A stretch of DNA of 64,000 bases from Arthrobacter bussei. GTDB lineage: Bacteria; Actinomycetota; Actinomycetes; Actinomycetales; Micrococcaceae. The translations under genes and the position numbers were made by a program. The DNA lies in the NCBI RefSeq assembly GCF_009377195.2, contig NZ_VJXX01000004.1, forward strand, positions 1 through 64,000. Reading direction: 5' to 3'. Shown here in pieces: positions 7,477 to 15,534 of this stretch (position 1 is the stretch's first letter; every line of letters begins with the position of its first letter). The notes under the pieces are model-generated. The model saw nothing but the letters and a program-made list of their open reading frames with translations, did no database searches and was not told where the DNA came from.

Positions 7477-8694
7477 TCAGCAGGGGCGCCAGGTCTTCCC
7501 GCCCGGCGCGTAGCACCGGGGCCCGGTGCAGCCCGGGTAGGGGTTGTCCGCCGCCGGAGGAGCCGGCGGGGCAGGCGCCGGAGGGATGTACGGGGCAGGA
7601 GCGGGCGGGAGGTTGGCGATCCGGTCACGTTCCGCTGCTTCGGCCGCGAGACGGTCCGCTTCCGCGCGGGCAGTCGCCTCGGCGGCAACCCGCTCGGCCT
7701 CCGCGGCAATCCGGTCGGCTTCCGCGCGGGCGGCAGCCTCTGCGGCGACCCGTTCTGCCTCGACCCGGGCGGCTTCCGCGACCCGGGCCGCCTCCGCTTC
7801 GGCGGCGGCCTTCGCCGCGGCTTCCTTCTCCGCCGTCCGCTGGGCGGCAGCGTCGGCCGCGCGGAAGGACTCGGCCTTGCCGGTGGCTGTCGTCAGGGCC
7901 CGCTCGCCCTCGGTGATCCTCCGGTCGAGATCGGCCAGCAGGGACGCCGAGCCCGCGGTGCCCAGCGCAAGCACGCGGACGGTGTCCTTTCCGGCGTTCA
8001 CGCTCTCGCGGACGGCCTTCGCCGCTGCGAGGGCAGCGACGATCCCTGCCGCCGTGGCCGACGCGGAGTCCGCCGAATCGCCCACCGACGCCGCGGTCGC
8101 TGCCGCCAGGGCCTGCAGGGCGTCCTCCGCCTCGGCGGGGAGGGTGCAGGCGGCAGCCGGGTCCATGAGGCCCACCCCCTGCGCCGTCGCCTCGGCGTAC
8201 GCGGCCTGGACGTCGTCGTAGTACTTCCGGTTCGGCTCGATCAGGACCGGCACGCCGAGTCCCACGCGGGCTAGCTCCGCATTGACGAGGGTCGTGTCCT
8301 CGATGAAGACGGCGGCGAGGACGCGGTCGTACCGGTCCGTGCGTTCGACGTCGAAGTCCAGGCCTACTTCCGTACCGGGCGGCGTCAACGATTCCAGCTC
8401 CTCGGTCGCCTCCAGCCCGAGGCATTCGACGGGCTTGTCCGGGTGCTTGGTCTCGGGGGTGTCGACGTTGAGCAGGCGGACGGTCTGGTCGTCGCCGTCG
8501 AAGGCGATGACGAGCGTGTCGCCGTCGATCACGCGGACCACGGTCCCCGGCGTGTAGGCGGTGCCCTCCCCGGCTCCGTCAGCGGTGGTCGCCGCAGCGT
8601 CGGTGGGCGAGGTGCAGCCGGTCAGCGTCGACGACGCGATCGCCGCAGTTAGGAAGGCGGCAGGGAGGAGGGCGCGGAGGCGAGGGGAGGTCAT
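7477..8694 (-). CDS. Thermonuclease (SNase-like) lipoprotein with Ala-rich coiled coil
   Basis: The protein has 405 residues. The N-terminus is a lipoprotein signal ending LTGC (C27). An SNase domain follows (about 48-180): VVRVIDGDTL (D57, D59), RLLNVDTPE (R73, E81) and DRYDRVLA (R124) match the Ca2+-binding and catalytic residues of staphylococcal nuclease. Residues about 285-365 are a long Ala/Glu/Arg coiled coil of near-repeats (AEAERVAAEA, ARAEADRIAAEA). A Pro-rich linker leads to a Cys-containing C-terminus, YPGCTGPRCYAPGGKTWRPC, a cap often seen on secreted actinobacterial nucleases. Likely role: extracellular cleavage of DNA or RNA while held at the cell surface. A possible remnant of a related gene lies just upstream at about 8900-8972. 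Confidence 0.9.
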   Translation of the reverse strand: MTSPRLRALLPAAFLTAAIASSTLTGCTSPTDAAATTADGAGEGTAYTPGTVVRVIDGDTLVIAFDGDDQTVRLLNVDTPETKHPDKPVECLGLEATEELESLTPPGTEVGLDFDVERTDRYDRVLAAVFIEDTTLVNAELARVGLGVPVLIEPNRKYYDDVQAAYAEATAQGVGLMDPAAACTLPAEAEDALQALAAATAASVGDSADSASATAAGIVAALAAAKAVRESVNAGKDTVRVLALGTAGSASLLADLDRRITEGERALTTATGKAESFRAADAAAQRTAEKEAAAKAAAEAEAARVAEAARVEAERVAAEAAARAEADRIAAEAERVAAEATARAEADRLAAEAAERDRIANLPPAPAPYIPPAPAPPAPPAADNPYPGCTGPRCYAPGGKTWRPC

Positions 8695-9138
8695 CGATCA
8701 TTTCTGGCAGTGCGGAGGTTCGCTCGAGCGTATCGCCCGGTAACCGACGAATCGGTCAAGGTATCCGACAGATTCACCAAGGATTGTGGGTCCGCCCTGC
8801 CGGGTCCATCTCCCCGACAACCCTGTATCTTGCGGCCGTCCATGCTTCACGGAATGTGACGACGAATAATCCTGAGACGGTACATTGCCGAGAAGATCGG
8901 ACAACCCGACTCCTCCGCCGTGCGTCATCAGGGCGTTTCGAACGCCTTCGACGTACTTGCGGTTCGGTTGAACGAGGCAGTCGCAGAACCGCTCAGTGGT
9001 TGTGGTGGTCTGAATCTCATCACTTCGAGCAACGGGAGTTGGCCAGCATGCTCGAGCCCCCCACGGATTCTCGGACTGCCCGATATCGCACAAATATGGA
9101 CGTCAATCGTACTCGTCTAGATCTGTCATCATTGGTTC
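8695..9138. other. Intergenic region with possible thermonuclease remnant
   Basis: This stretch of 444 bases is AT-richer than its flanks and carries no convincing intact gene. On the minus strand at about 8900-8972 one frame reads CLVQPNRKYVEGVRNAL then GGGVGL, resembling VLIEPNRKYYDDVQAAY and GVGL in the neighbouring intact nuclease (PNRKY, valine and alanine at the same spacing). The frame before and after is not nuclease-like. I read this as a probable decayed fragment. The plus-strand end should hold the promoter for the gene at 9139; no clear -35 is visible. Confidence 0.4.
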
Positions 9139-10050
9139 ATGACTTCAGAGATCCCTGGGGAGGACTCGCAGCGTTTCCAGCCCCAGCATCAACAACCCTT
9201 TCCTTCTAATTCCGGCCCTGGGGCGCCGACCCAGACCCTGTCTCCTGATCGAGAGAAGCCAAAGAAGCAGTCCAATGTCGTGGGACTAATTGCCCTGATC
9301 GCCGGTGTTCTAGGCTTCATCTTCGCTTGCATTCCCGGCGCTTTGATTGTGGGCTGGATACTTCTGCCAATCGCCTTCATCCTGGGCCTCGTATCGCTGT
9401 TCCTCAAGGACAGGTCGAAGTGGATGGGAATCACCGCGCTGATTCTGTCGGTCGTAGGGACCATCGTTGGCGTGATCGTGTTCCTCACCGTTGTGACGAC
9501 ATCCTTTGAAGAGTCGTTCGGTAGCGGGGATACGACTGTGGTCGCGCCTTCCGACGAGGCTGTTGCTGACGGCTCCGCTCCCAGCGCGGAGGCTGATGAA
9601 GAAGCTCCTGCGAGCGACGAAGGAACGCGAGCGAACCCGTACCCGATTGGGTCGACCATCGAGTCCGACGACTGGCGAATAGTCGTCAATTCGGTAACCC
9701 TGGCCTCCACCGACGCAGTGCTCGGTGAGAGTGAGTTCAATGAGCCGCCCGCGGAGGGCTCCGAGTACATCCTCGTTAACTATTCGACAACCTACTTGGG
9801 AGACGACCCGAACGGTCAGCTGCCAGCCTTTGTCTCCCTGGAGTATGTGACTGCCGACGGCACTACGATCAACAGCTTCGACAACTTCGCCATGATTCCG
9901 GAGCCGATTGATAGCTCGAGCACGCTCTACACGGACGCTACGGCCTCAGGAAATGTGGCGTTTGTTGTTCCTAGCGCATCGGCGGCTCAGGGTGTCCTCG
10001 CCGTGAATCCTGGCATGCTCGCAGACAAGGTCTTCATAGCAGTCCAGTAA
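9139..10050 (+). CDS. Membrane-anchored protein with DUF4352-like outer domain
   Basis: The protein has 303 residues and no certain function. Residues 1-42 are a hydrophilic Pro/Gln/Ser-rich cytoplasmic segment. Two or three transmembrane segments follow (about 46-68, 70-87 and 94-118) with a short KDRSKWMG loop, as in DUF4190-type membrane heads. An acidic Ser/Ala/Glu linker (about 125-160) leads to a beta-rich domain of about 140 residues (NPYPIGSTIES, YILVNYSTTYLGDDP, FVVPS) resembling DUF4352-type extracellular domains. Composition is less GC-rich than neighbours. No ribosome-binding site is obvious before ATG 9139. The gene ends in a strong terminator. Possibly envelope sensing or stress; this is a guess. 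Confidence 0.7.
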   Translation: MTSEIPGEDSQRFQPQHQQPFPSNSGPGAPTQTLSPDREKPKKQSNVVGLIALIAGVLGFIFACIPGALIVGWILLPIAFILGLVSLFLKDRSKWMGITALILSVVGTIVGVIVFLTVVTTSFEESFGSGDTTVVAPSDEAVADGSAPSAEADEEAPASDEGTRANPYPIGSTIESDDWRIVVNSVTLASTDAVLGESEFNEPPAEGSEYILVNYSTTYLGDDPNGQLPAFVSLEYVTADGTTINSFDNFAMIPEPIDSSSTLYTDATASGNVAFVVPSASAAQGVLAVNPGMLADKVFIAVQ

Positions 10051-10065
10051 TGCCTGCCGATTGGA

Positions 10066-10096
10066 AAAGCCCCCGGAATGTCGTCGGGGGCTTTTT
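10066..10096 (+). terminator. Rho-independent terminator after the DUF4352-like gene
   Basis: AAAGCCCCCG-GAATGTCGT-CGGGGGCTTTTT: a perfect GC-rich stem and T-run, 15 bases after the stop codon at 10050. It reads as a terminator in both directions. Confidence 0.9.
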
Positions 10097-10226
10097 CGTC
10101 GGCCGTGCCGACGATGCGTCGACGGTTGAGCTCGCTAGGGCAGCTGGGTAGGCTGCGTCCCGTTGACCTAGCCACGGACCAGAAGCTCTCTGCACCGCAC
10201 TCGTGCACGAATCGACGGAGGAGACT

Positions 10227-10433
10227 ATGCGGAACACGACGAACCGGATGCTGCTCGGCCTGGTGATCTGCCTGTCCATCGCGGGCGCCGCGCTGGTGCT
10301 CTCGCTCCCTGCGGTCTTCGGGCCGCATGAGCCCTACCAGGCCTGGTTGGCCATGATCCTGGGAGGCGTGACCGCGGTCCTCGCGGTCGCCGTGATCCTG
10401 ATGCGTCCACCGAGACGCGGCGTGAACCACTAG
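10227..10433 (+). CDS. Small two-helix membrane protein
   Basis: The protein has 68 residues. ATG 10227 is chosen because GGAGGA lies 4-5 bases upstream; an ATG at 10203 in the same frame has no such site. Two hydrophobic stretches are visible (LLGLVICLSIAGAALVLSL, about 9-27, and WLAMILGGVTAVLAVAVILM, about 40-59), joined by a short loop HEPYQA, with a basic C-terminal tail PPRRGVNH. No known domain is recognised. It is flanked by two strong terminators, so it is transcribed on its own. Confidence 0.65.
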   Translation: MRNTTNRMLLGLVICLSIAGAALVLSLPAVFGPHEPYQAWLAMILGGVTAVLAVAVILMRPPRRGVNH

Positions 10434-10440
10434 ATCGCCG

Positions 10441-10473
10441 AAGGGGCCCTGCGCACTTCCTGCAGGGCCCCTT
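10441..10473. terminator. Bidirectional terminator
   Basis: AAGGGGCCCTGC and GCAGGGCCCCTT form a perfect 12-bp stem with a 9-base loop. It lies between the small membrane protein (stop 10433) and the converging sugar operon (last stop at 10508), and probably serves both. Confidence 0.85.
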
Positions 10474-10507
10474 CCTCACGTCAGGGCCGCCCCCGCTCGC
10501 GCCGAGG

Positions 10508-11482
10508 TCAGGGGGCCGGAGGCCGCGCGACCAGGAGCTCGCCCGTGCCGTCGAGGTCGATCGAACCCTCCCCAGCCGGTACCAGCCACGTGCTGCCGCG
10601 CGAGGCTTCCCGTCCGGACAGGGTCACAGGTCCGTCACTGACCACCAGCACCGCGAAGCCCGGATCGAGCCGCGCCGGGCCGTCCACGGGCCGGCGCTCC
10701 AGCCGGAAGAACGCGTCCGCGCCGGACGGGAAGGCGGAGCCCGACGGCGGTGACGGGCGCACCAGCCCTCCGAGCGCTTCGCGGGGCAGCGCCGTCCGGT
10801 CGACCGCCGTCAGGGCCACGCCGAAGCCGAGCCCCAGATGCCCGTCCGCCAAACCGTCGAGGGCGAAGTCCCGCCATTCCAGCAGGATCGAGAGGTCCTC
10901 CGGCTGCTGCAGTTCGAGCAGCAGCACGCCCTCGCCGATGGCATGCAGCACCCCCGGCGGGACGAACACCACATCGCCGGGGGCCACGTCCACCTGGTGC
11001 AGCAGGCCGAGGAGCGCATCGACGTCCTGCGCCTCCACGACGGCCGCCAGTTCCTCGTCGCCGACGCTCCGCGCCAGTCCGAGGTGCACGGTGCCGCCCG
11101 TGAGGATGTACCAGGCCTCGGCCTTGCCGTGGCGGTGACCGAGGTGCTCCGCCGCGAAGGCATCGTCGGGATGCGCGTGGACCGGGAGCCGCTGACCGGC
11201 GTCGAGCAGTTTGACCAGGAGCCGCACGTCCGCGCCCCAGCGCGCCGCGTGATCCGATCCAAGCCAATATCCGGGATCGGCCGTGACGGCGTCCCGCAGG
11301 AGCCGGCCGTCGGCGAGGCGCGTCAGTCCGAGGCCCTGCTCACCGAAGATCGTGGTGGTGGACCCGATCCAGTCCTCCGGCTCGAATGCTGCGTCCGACG
11401 CCTCGCCGCGGAAGGACGAGATCTGCGCCCCGCCGCGGTAGAAGCGCTCGGGCGGGCGGTTGGACGGAAGGCGTTCGATCAT
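10508..11482 (-). CDS. Class I mannose-6-phosphate isomerase-like protein
   Basis: The protein has 324 residues. Family members are Zn2+ cupins that interconvert aldose and ketose phosphates, classically mannose-6-P and fructose-6-P. Visible are LPVHAHPDDAFAAEHLG (about 98-114), GKAEAWYIL with the conserved glutamate, and PPGVLHAIGEGVLLLELQQ with the second cupin histidine; DAVTADPGYWLG resembles the active-site entrance of ManA-type proteins. It is shorter than E. coli ManA. ATG 11482 overlaps the stop of the upstream kinase by 4 bases (ATGA), so the two are coupled. As last gene of the sugar operon it would supply fructose-6-P or a related ketose phosphate to the kinase and aldolase. The true substrate is unknown. 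Confidence 0.82.
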   Translation of the reverse strand: MIERLPSNRPPERFYRGGAQISSFRGEASDAAFEPEDWIGSTTTIFGEQGLGLTRLADGRLLRDAVTADPGYWLGSDHAARWGADVRLLVKLLDAGQRLPVHAHPDDAFAAEHLGHRHGKAEAWYILTGGTVHLGLARSVGDEELAAVVEAQDVDALLGLLHQVDVAPGDVVFVPPGVLHAIGEGVLLLELQQPEDLSILLEWRDFALDGLADGHLGLGFGVALTAVDRTALPREALGGLVRPSPPSGSAFPSGADAFFRLERRPVDGPARLDPGFAVLVVSDGPVTLSGREASRGSTWLVPAGEGSIDLDGTGELLVARPPAP

Positions 11483-12678
11483 GGTTGCGGTTCCGGCACG
11501 GGCGCGTGGACCACCAGGAAGCCACCCACGAAGCTGTCACCGAGCCCGATGGTGGTGGGTGTCGCGGTGTCGATGCGGAAGGCGGGCACCCCCGCCGCTC
11601 CGGTGATCATCCGCTCCACGCCCTCCACCACGTCCTCGCCGCGCGCGCTGCGGGAGAGGAGCGCCGTCGCCTCGAAGTCGGACGCCGTGAAGCCGTCGCC
11701 CAGACGGAAGCGGGTGGCCGCCATCTGCACGGCGCTGGCCACCGCGTCGCGGTGCCCGGCGGCGGCCGGGCCCACGGCGATGGCCCAGTGCTGCGTGTGC
11801 ACCAGCAGGGCAGGGACCGGGATGAGGCGATGCGCCGCGAGGAGCGCGGCGGCGACATCGGCCGGGTCCAGCAGGTCCACGGGCCGGTCCACGTACTCCT
11901 GCAGTTCGTCCTCGTTCATCCCGTACACGTCGATGCGCCGAAGCAGGTGCGCCCAGATGCGTTCGGCGAACCGCCTCACGTAGAAACCCGCGTCCTCGTA
12001 GTACACGAGGGCGTCGGCCGGCAGGTGCTCCAGGGCGGCGTCGAGGTCGGTGAGCCGGCGTTCGAGCAGGGCCTCGTCCTGCATGGTGTTGAACCCCGAG
12101 ACCAGGAAGGCCCTCGCCTCGGTGAGGGCGTCCCCCAGTTCGGGGGCGATGGCCATGCTGCGGTTCGGCGGATCATTGGCGAAGATCAGGCGGTTCGACG
12201 ACGGCGAGACGATCTCGCCGTCGTCGAACCGGATGACGGTGCCGGGTGGGTACTGCACGATCAGATGCGGATCCAGGGTGTCCCCGGTGGCTGAGCTGAC
12301 CCAGGAGATGGACGCCGGCATGAGCCGGCGCACGTGGTCGTCGATGCTGACGAGGTGCTGGACACTGGGGATGCCGAGCCGGTCCAGGGCGATCCCGGCC
12401 CGGACCCCCGTGCCGCCCAGCGTGATCTCCGTGGTGAAGCGGTCCGCGAACTGCTTGACCACCTCGGAGGACTCCACGAAGCGCTCGCCACCGGCGCCGT
12501 CGAGCACGAAGGCGAGGATGGTGACCACCAGGGAGCGTTCGTCCACGATCGGTGCCATGGTGGTGAGCTCCGCGCGCCGGATGCCGTACTGCACGGCCAG
12601 CGCGCCGATGACCTCCGCGTCCCAGCGCACCTCGTAGTCGACGGTTCCGCCGAGTCCGAGGACGAGCGTGGTTCCCAT
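11479..12678 (-). CDS. ADP-dependent phosphofructokinase/glucokinase family sugar kinase
   Basis: The protein has 399 residues. ATG 12678 is preferred (AGGAAAGGA about 8 bases upstream, protein begins MGTTLVLGLGGTVDYEV); an in-frame GTG at 12720 is less likely. Motifs: LGLGGTVDYEV at the N-terminus, EITLGGTGVRAGIAL (substrate-binding GG), SGFNTMQDE, GMNEDEL, and TPTTIGLGDSFVGGF near the C-terminus. The GLGD segment with catalytic aspartate matches the ADP-dependent phosphofructokinase/glucokinase group, best known from archaea. It sits between a class II aldolase and an isomerase, which fits phosphorylation of a ketose phosphate to the 1,6-bisphosphate. Whether it uses ADP or ATP cannot be read from sequence. 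Overlaps the isomerase gene by 4 bases. Confidence 0.8.
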   Translation of the reverse strand: MGTTLVLGLGGTVDYEVRWDAEVIGALAVQYGIRRAELTTMAPIVDERSLVVTILAFVLDGAGGERFVESSEVVKQFADRFTTEITLGGTGVRAGIALDRLGIPSVQHLVSIDDHVRRLMPASISWVSSATGDTLDPHLIVQYPPGTVIRFDDGEIVSPSSNRLIFANDPPNRSMAIAPELGDALTEARAFLVSGFNTMQDEALLERRLTDLDAALEHLPADALVYYEDAGFYVRRFAERIWAHLLRRIDVYGMNEDELQEYVDRPVDLLDPADVAAALLAAHRLIPVPALLVHTQHWAIAVGPAAAGHRDAVASAVQMAATRFRLGDGFTASDFEATALLSRSARGEDVVEGVERMITGAAGVPAFRIDTATPTTIGLGDSFVGGFLVVHAPVPEPQP

Positions 12679-12720
12679 GGCACCGATCCTTTCCTGCCGA
12701 CCTGCGCCGGCGTCCGTCAC

Positions 12721-12749
12721 CTCTGTCGACCCTCTGTCTGACCTCTGTC
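12721..12749 (-). repeat. Three 11-bp-spaced direct repeats between aldolase and kinase genes
   Basis: CTCTGTC occurs at 12721-12727, 12732-12738 and 12743-12749, exactly 11 bases apart (GACAGAG on the coding strand of the operon). This falls in the 104-base gap between the aldolase stop and the kinase start. One helical turn per repeat suggests a protein-binding site, perhaps for an internal promoter; chance or a small tandem duplication is the alternative. Confidence 0.45.
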
Positions 12750-12782
12750 AGCCCCCTGCCAGCATGGTCCCGCGGGCAGGCC

Positions 12783-13646
12783 TCAGTACAGCTTGGCCTT
12801 GCCGTCCGCGCCGAAGAGGTCGATCTTCTCGGCTGCCGTGACCTTCAGGGCGGCGATGGCCTCGGGCTGGATGGCGTTCGGCTCGCGGAGGCGCTCGTCC
12901 GTGCCCAGGATGCGCCGCATGGCGTTGTGGTAGGAGACCTTGATGTCGCTGGAGATGTTGATCTTGTTGATACCGAGGCTCACCGCACGCGCCAGCTCGC
13001 TGTCCGGGTTCGCCGACCCACCGTGCAGCACGAGGGGGATGCCCACGGCGGCCTTGATCTCCTCGAGGAGGTCGTGCCGCAGCTCCGGGTTCTTCTCCGC
13101 CGGGTACAGGCCGTGGGAGGTGCCGATGGCGATCGCCAGGCTGTCCACACCGGTCTCCCTGACGAAGCGGACGGCGTCGTCGGTGTTCGTGTAGATGATC
13201 TCCGCCGCACCGGACTCGCCGTAGCTGTCATTGGCGCCGATGGTGCCGAGCTCGCCCTCCACCTGGATGCCCACGGCGTGCGCGGCCTCGACGACCTTGC
13301 GGGTCAGGGCCACGTTCTCGTCGAAGGGGAGCAGGGAGGCGTCGATCATCACGGAGGTGAAGCCGGCCTGGATGGCCGTGATCATCTGCTCGTAGGTTCC
13401 ACCGTGGTCCCAGTGGATGGCCACGGGAACGCTGGAGCGGTGGGCGCGGCTGCGCATGGCGGCCACGAGGTCGGTGCGGATGTGGGAGACCTCGTCCGGG
13501 TGGATGGCGATGATGACCGGCGCCTCCTTCTCCTCGCTGATGTCCATGACGCCGTTGAACATGGCCCAGTCGCTGATGTTGAACGCGGGGATGGCGAAGG
13601 TGTGTTCGTTGGCGATGTCGAGGATGGACCTACCGGTGTACAGCAC
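12783..13646 (-). CDS. Class II ketose-bisphosphate aldolase
   Basis: The protein has 287 residues, the normal length for the fructose/tagatose-bisphosphate aldolase family. Visible are FAIPAFNISD (N-terminal strand), PVAIHWDHGGTYEQ (catalytic aspartate and first Zn histidine, about residues 78-82), VEGELGTIG, AIGTSHGLY (Zn histidine), LVLHGGSANPDS (third histidine and phosphate loop) and INKINISSDIK. This is a Zn2+-dependent retro-aldol enzyme that gives dihydroxyacetone phosphate plus an aldehyde or aldehyde phosphate. The HWDHGG form (rather than HLDHG of FbaA) points to the GatY/IolJ-like branch. The gene lies between the permease genes and the sugar kinase, all on the minus strand. Confidence 0.9.
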   Translation of the reverse strand: MLYTGRSILDIANEHTFAIPAFNISDWAMFNGVMDISEEKEAPVIIAIHPDEVSHIRTDLVAAMRSRAHRSSVPVAIHWDHGGTYEQMITAIQAGFTSVMIDASLLPFDENVALTRKVVEAAHAVGIQVEGELGTIGANDSYGESGAAEIIYTNTDDAVRFVRETGVDSLAIAIGTSHGLYPAEKNPELRHDLLEEIKAAVGIPLVLHGGSANPDSELARAVSLGINKINISSDIKVSYHNAMRRILGTDERLREPNAIQPEAIAALKVTAAEKIDLFGADGKAKLY

Positions 13647-13690
13647 TGTGATTCTCCTTGTTTAGATGACGTGCGAGGGGTGGTGTGGGG

Positions 13691-14536
13691 TCAGCTCTTG
13701 ACGGAGCCGGCGGTCAGGCCGCTGATGAAGAAGCGCTGCAGGACCAGGAAGAGGATCAGCACCGGGATGGACCCGAGGATGCTCATCGCCATGATCTGGT
13801 TCCACTCGTACGAGTGCTGGCCCATGAGCAGCTGGATGCCGATCGGGACGGTGCGCATCTCCGTGGTGCGGGTGAGCGTGAGGGCGAAGAGGTACTCGTT
13901 CCAGGCGATCATGAACGTGTAGATGCCGACCGAGACGATCCCGGGGATCGAGATGGGGACCAGCACGCGCCACAGGGCGGTGAGCGACCCGGCGCCGTCC
14001 ACCCGGACGGCCTCGTCCAGCTCGCGGGGCAGCGTGTTCATGTAGCCGGTCATCATGATGATCGCGTAGGGCAGTGTGAACACCATGTAGGTGAAGATCA
14101 GCCCCGGGTAGGTGTTGTAGAGACAGAGGGCCACCACCAGGCCGAAGTACGGGATGAGCAGGGTGATGGGCGGGACGGCCTGCACGCTGATGATCACCAC
14201 GTTCAGCACGCGCTTGCCGCGGAACTCGAAGCGGCTGAACGCGTAGGCGGCGTGGATGGCCACCAGCAGCGTCAGGATGGTGACGGCGCCGGCCACGAGG
14301 TAGCTGTTGAAGAAGAACCGGAGCGTCTCCGAGTTGGTGAGGATCGCGGCGTAGGCGTCGAACGAGAACGTGTCCGTGATGAGCCTGGGTGGCAGCTCGA
14401 AGATCTCGGTGTTGGACTTGAACGAGCTGGACAGCATCCAGAGCACGGGACCCGCGGCGAAGACGGCTCCGAGGACGAGTCCCGCCAGGACCCCGGACTT
14501 CGCCAGGAGGGTGCGGCGTTGCGTGGTGATCGCCAT
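13691..14536 (-). CDS. Carbohydrate ABC transporter permease (MalG type)
   Basis: The protein has 281 residues with six predicted membrane segments. The cytoplasmic EAA loop reads ELDEAVRVDGAGSLTALWRVLVPI (about 187-210), the contact with the ATPase. It is the second permease of the pair, starting one base after the stop of the upstream permease. The C-terminus LQRFFISGLTAGSVKS is typical of MalG-like CUT1 permeases. No ATPase gene is present in the operon, so a shared MsiK-type ATPase encoded elsewhere is expected. Confidence 0.93.
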   Translation of the reverse strand: MAITTQRRTLLAKSGVLAGLVLGAVFAAGPVLWMLSSSFKSNTEIFELPPRLITDTFSFDAYAAILTNSETLRFFFNSYLVAGAVTILTLLVAIHAAYAFSRFEFRGKRVLNVVIISVQAVPPITLLIPYFGLVVALCLYNTYPGLIFTYMVFTLPYAIIMMTGYMNTLPRELDEAVRVDGAGSLTALWRVLVPISIPGIVSVGIYTFMIAWNEYLFALTLTRTTEMRTVPIGIQLLMGQHSYEWNQIMAMSILGSIPVLILFLVLQRFFISGLTAGSVKS

Positions 14537-14537
14537 G

Positions 14538-15464
14538 TCAATCCCTTGCTTTCTGGTGGCGGACGTAGAGGACGGCCAGGACCAGCGACATCAGCAGGAT
14601 CAGCACCGCGGCGGTCGCGGCGAGGGAGAAGTCGTAGTTGGCGAAGGCGAGCTTGTAGGTGTAGGTGCTGAGCATCTCGGTGACGTCGATGGGACCGCCG
14701 CCGGTGGTCAGCCAGATCAGCGCGAACTGCTGGGAGGTCCAGATCAGGTCCAGGAGCAGGAGGCTGATGATGATGGGGCGGAGCTGCGGGATGGTCACGT
14801 TCCAGAAGCGCTGCACCTGGCTGGCGCCGTCGATGCTCGCCGCTTCGTGGAGGTCCTGGGGGATGCCCTGCAGGCCCGCGAGGAGGCTGACCATGAAGAA
14901 CGGGTAGCCGGCCCAGATGTTGATGAAGGTCACCGTGCCGAGGGCGAGTTGCGGATCGGCGAGCCACTCCACGTCCGTGTTCAGCAGGAAGTTCACGATC
15001 CCGTTGGGGGACAGGAGCATGCGCCACAGGACGGCGATGACGGCCGCGGTGAACAGCCAGGGCAGCACGTACAGGGCCCGGAAGATGGCGCGGGAGGTGA
15101 CGCTGATCAGCGGGCTGTTCAGCAGCATCGCGAAGGTGAGGCCGAGCACCAGGTGCACGGCGACGCTGACGGTGGAGAAGAAGACGGTGTTGCCGGTGGC
15201 CTTCCAGAAGGCCGGATCCGTCAGCACCGTGACGTAGTTGTCCGCGCCGGCGAACTCGGAGGACGACTTCAGGATCACGTTGTCCTGGAAGGAGTAGCCG
15301 ATCACCATCACGATCGGGACGATCATGAGGACGAACAACAGGATCAGGGTGGGGGCGAGGAAGCCGTAGGACTCACCGGCGCGGCGCAGCTGGCGGCGCT
15401 TGCGGGGAGGAGCTCCCTGGAGGAGCGTCTGGGGATCGGGTGGGGTGACGGTGCGGAGGCTCAT
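14538..15464 (-). CDS. Carbohydrate ABC transporter permease (MalF type)
   Basis: The protein has 308 residues. The first 30 are basic and cytoplasmic (PPRKRRQLRR), followed by six membrane segments. The EAA loop is DLHEAASIDGASQVQRFWNVTIPQL (about 220-244). ATG 15464 is preceded by weak purines only; the binding-protein gene upstream is separated by a perfect hairpin (15483-15519). Together with the MalG-type partner it forms the membrane channel of a CUT1 sugar importer. Confidence 0.93.
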   Translation of the reverse strand: MSLRTVTPPDPQTLLQGAPPRKRRQLRRAGESYGFLAPTLILLFVLMIVPIVMVIGYSFQDNVILKSSSEFAGADNYVTVLTDPAFWKATGNTVFFSTVSVAVHLVLGLTFAMLLNSPLISVTSRAIFRALYVLPWLFTAAVIAVLWRMLLSPNGIVNFLLNTDVEWLADPQLALGTVTFINIWAGYPFFMVSLLAGLQGIPQDLHEAASIDGASQVQRFWNVTIPQLRPIIISLLLLDLIWTSQQFALIWLTTGGGPIDVTEMLSTYTYKLAFANYDFSLAATAAVLILLMSLVLAVLYVRHQKARD

Positions 15465-15482
15465 GGGAGTGACCTTTGTGGG

Positions 15483-15519
15483 GGATCGGGCACCGCGCGG
15501 GGGCAGCGGTGCCCGATCC
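15483..15519 (-). terminator. Intercistronic hairpin after the binding-protein gene
   Basis: GGATCGGGCACCGC and GCGGTGCCCGATCC pair perfectly over 14 bp with a 9-base loop, in the gap between the binding-protein stop (15535) and the first permease start (15464). No T-run follows on the transcribed side. Such stems usually act as partial terminators or 3'-end stabilisers that keep binding-protein mRNA in excess over permease mRNA. Confidence 0.75.
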
Positions 15520-15534
15520 GGTTCGGGGGAGGAC

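Noticed and set aside
7540-7830. Repeated GCC/GCG-rich sequence that looks like a minisatellite
   Set aside because: It encodes the Ala/Glu coiled coil of the thermonuclease; units differ at the DNA level, so it is protein-level periodicity, not an array.
7435-8274. Long Arg-rich plus-strand frame opposite the thermonuclease
   Set aside because: A GC-rich shadow of the Ala-rich coiled coil, with no domain and no ribosome site.
8698-9093. 131-codon minus-strand frame in the gap after the thermonuclease gene
   Set aside because: No ribosome site, no coherent domain beyond the short nuclease-like fragment, and the frame overlaps low-quality sequence; kept only as a possible remnant.
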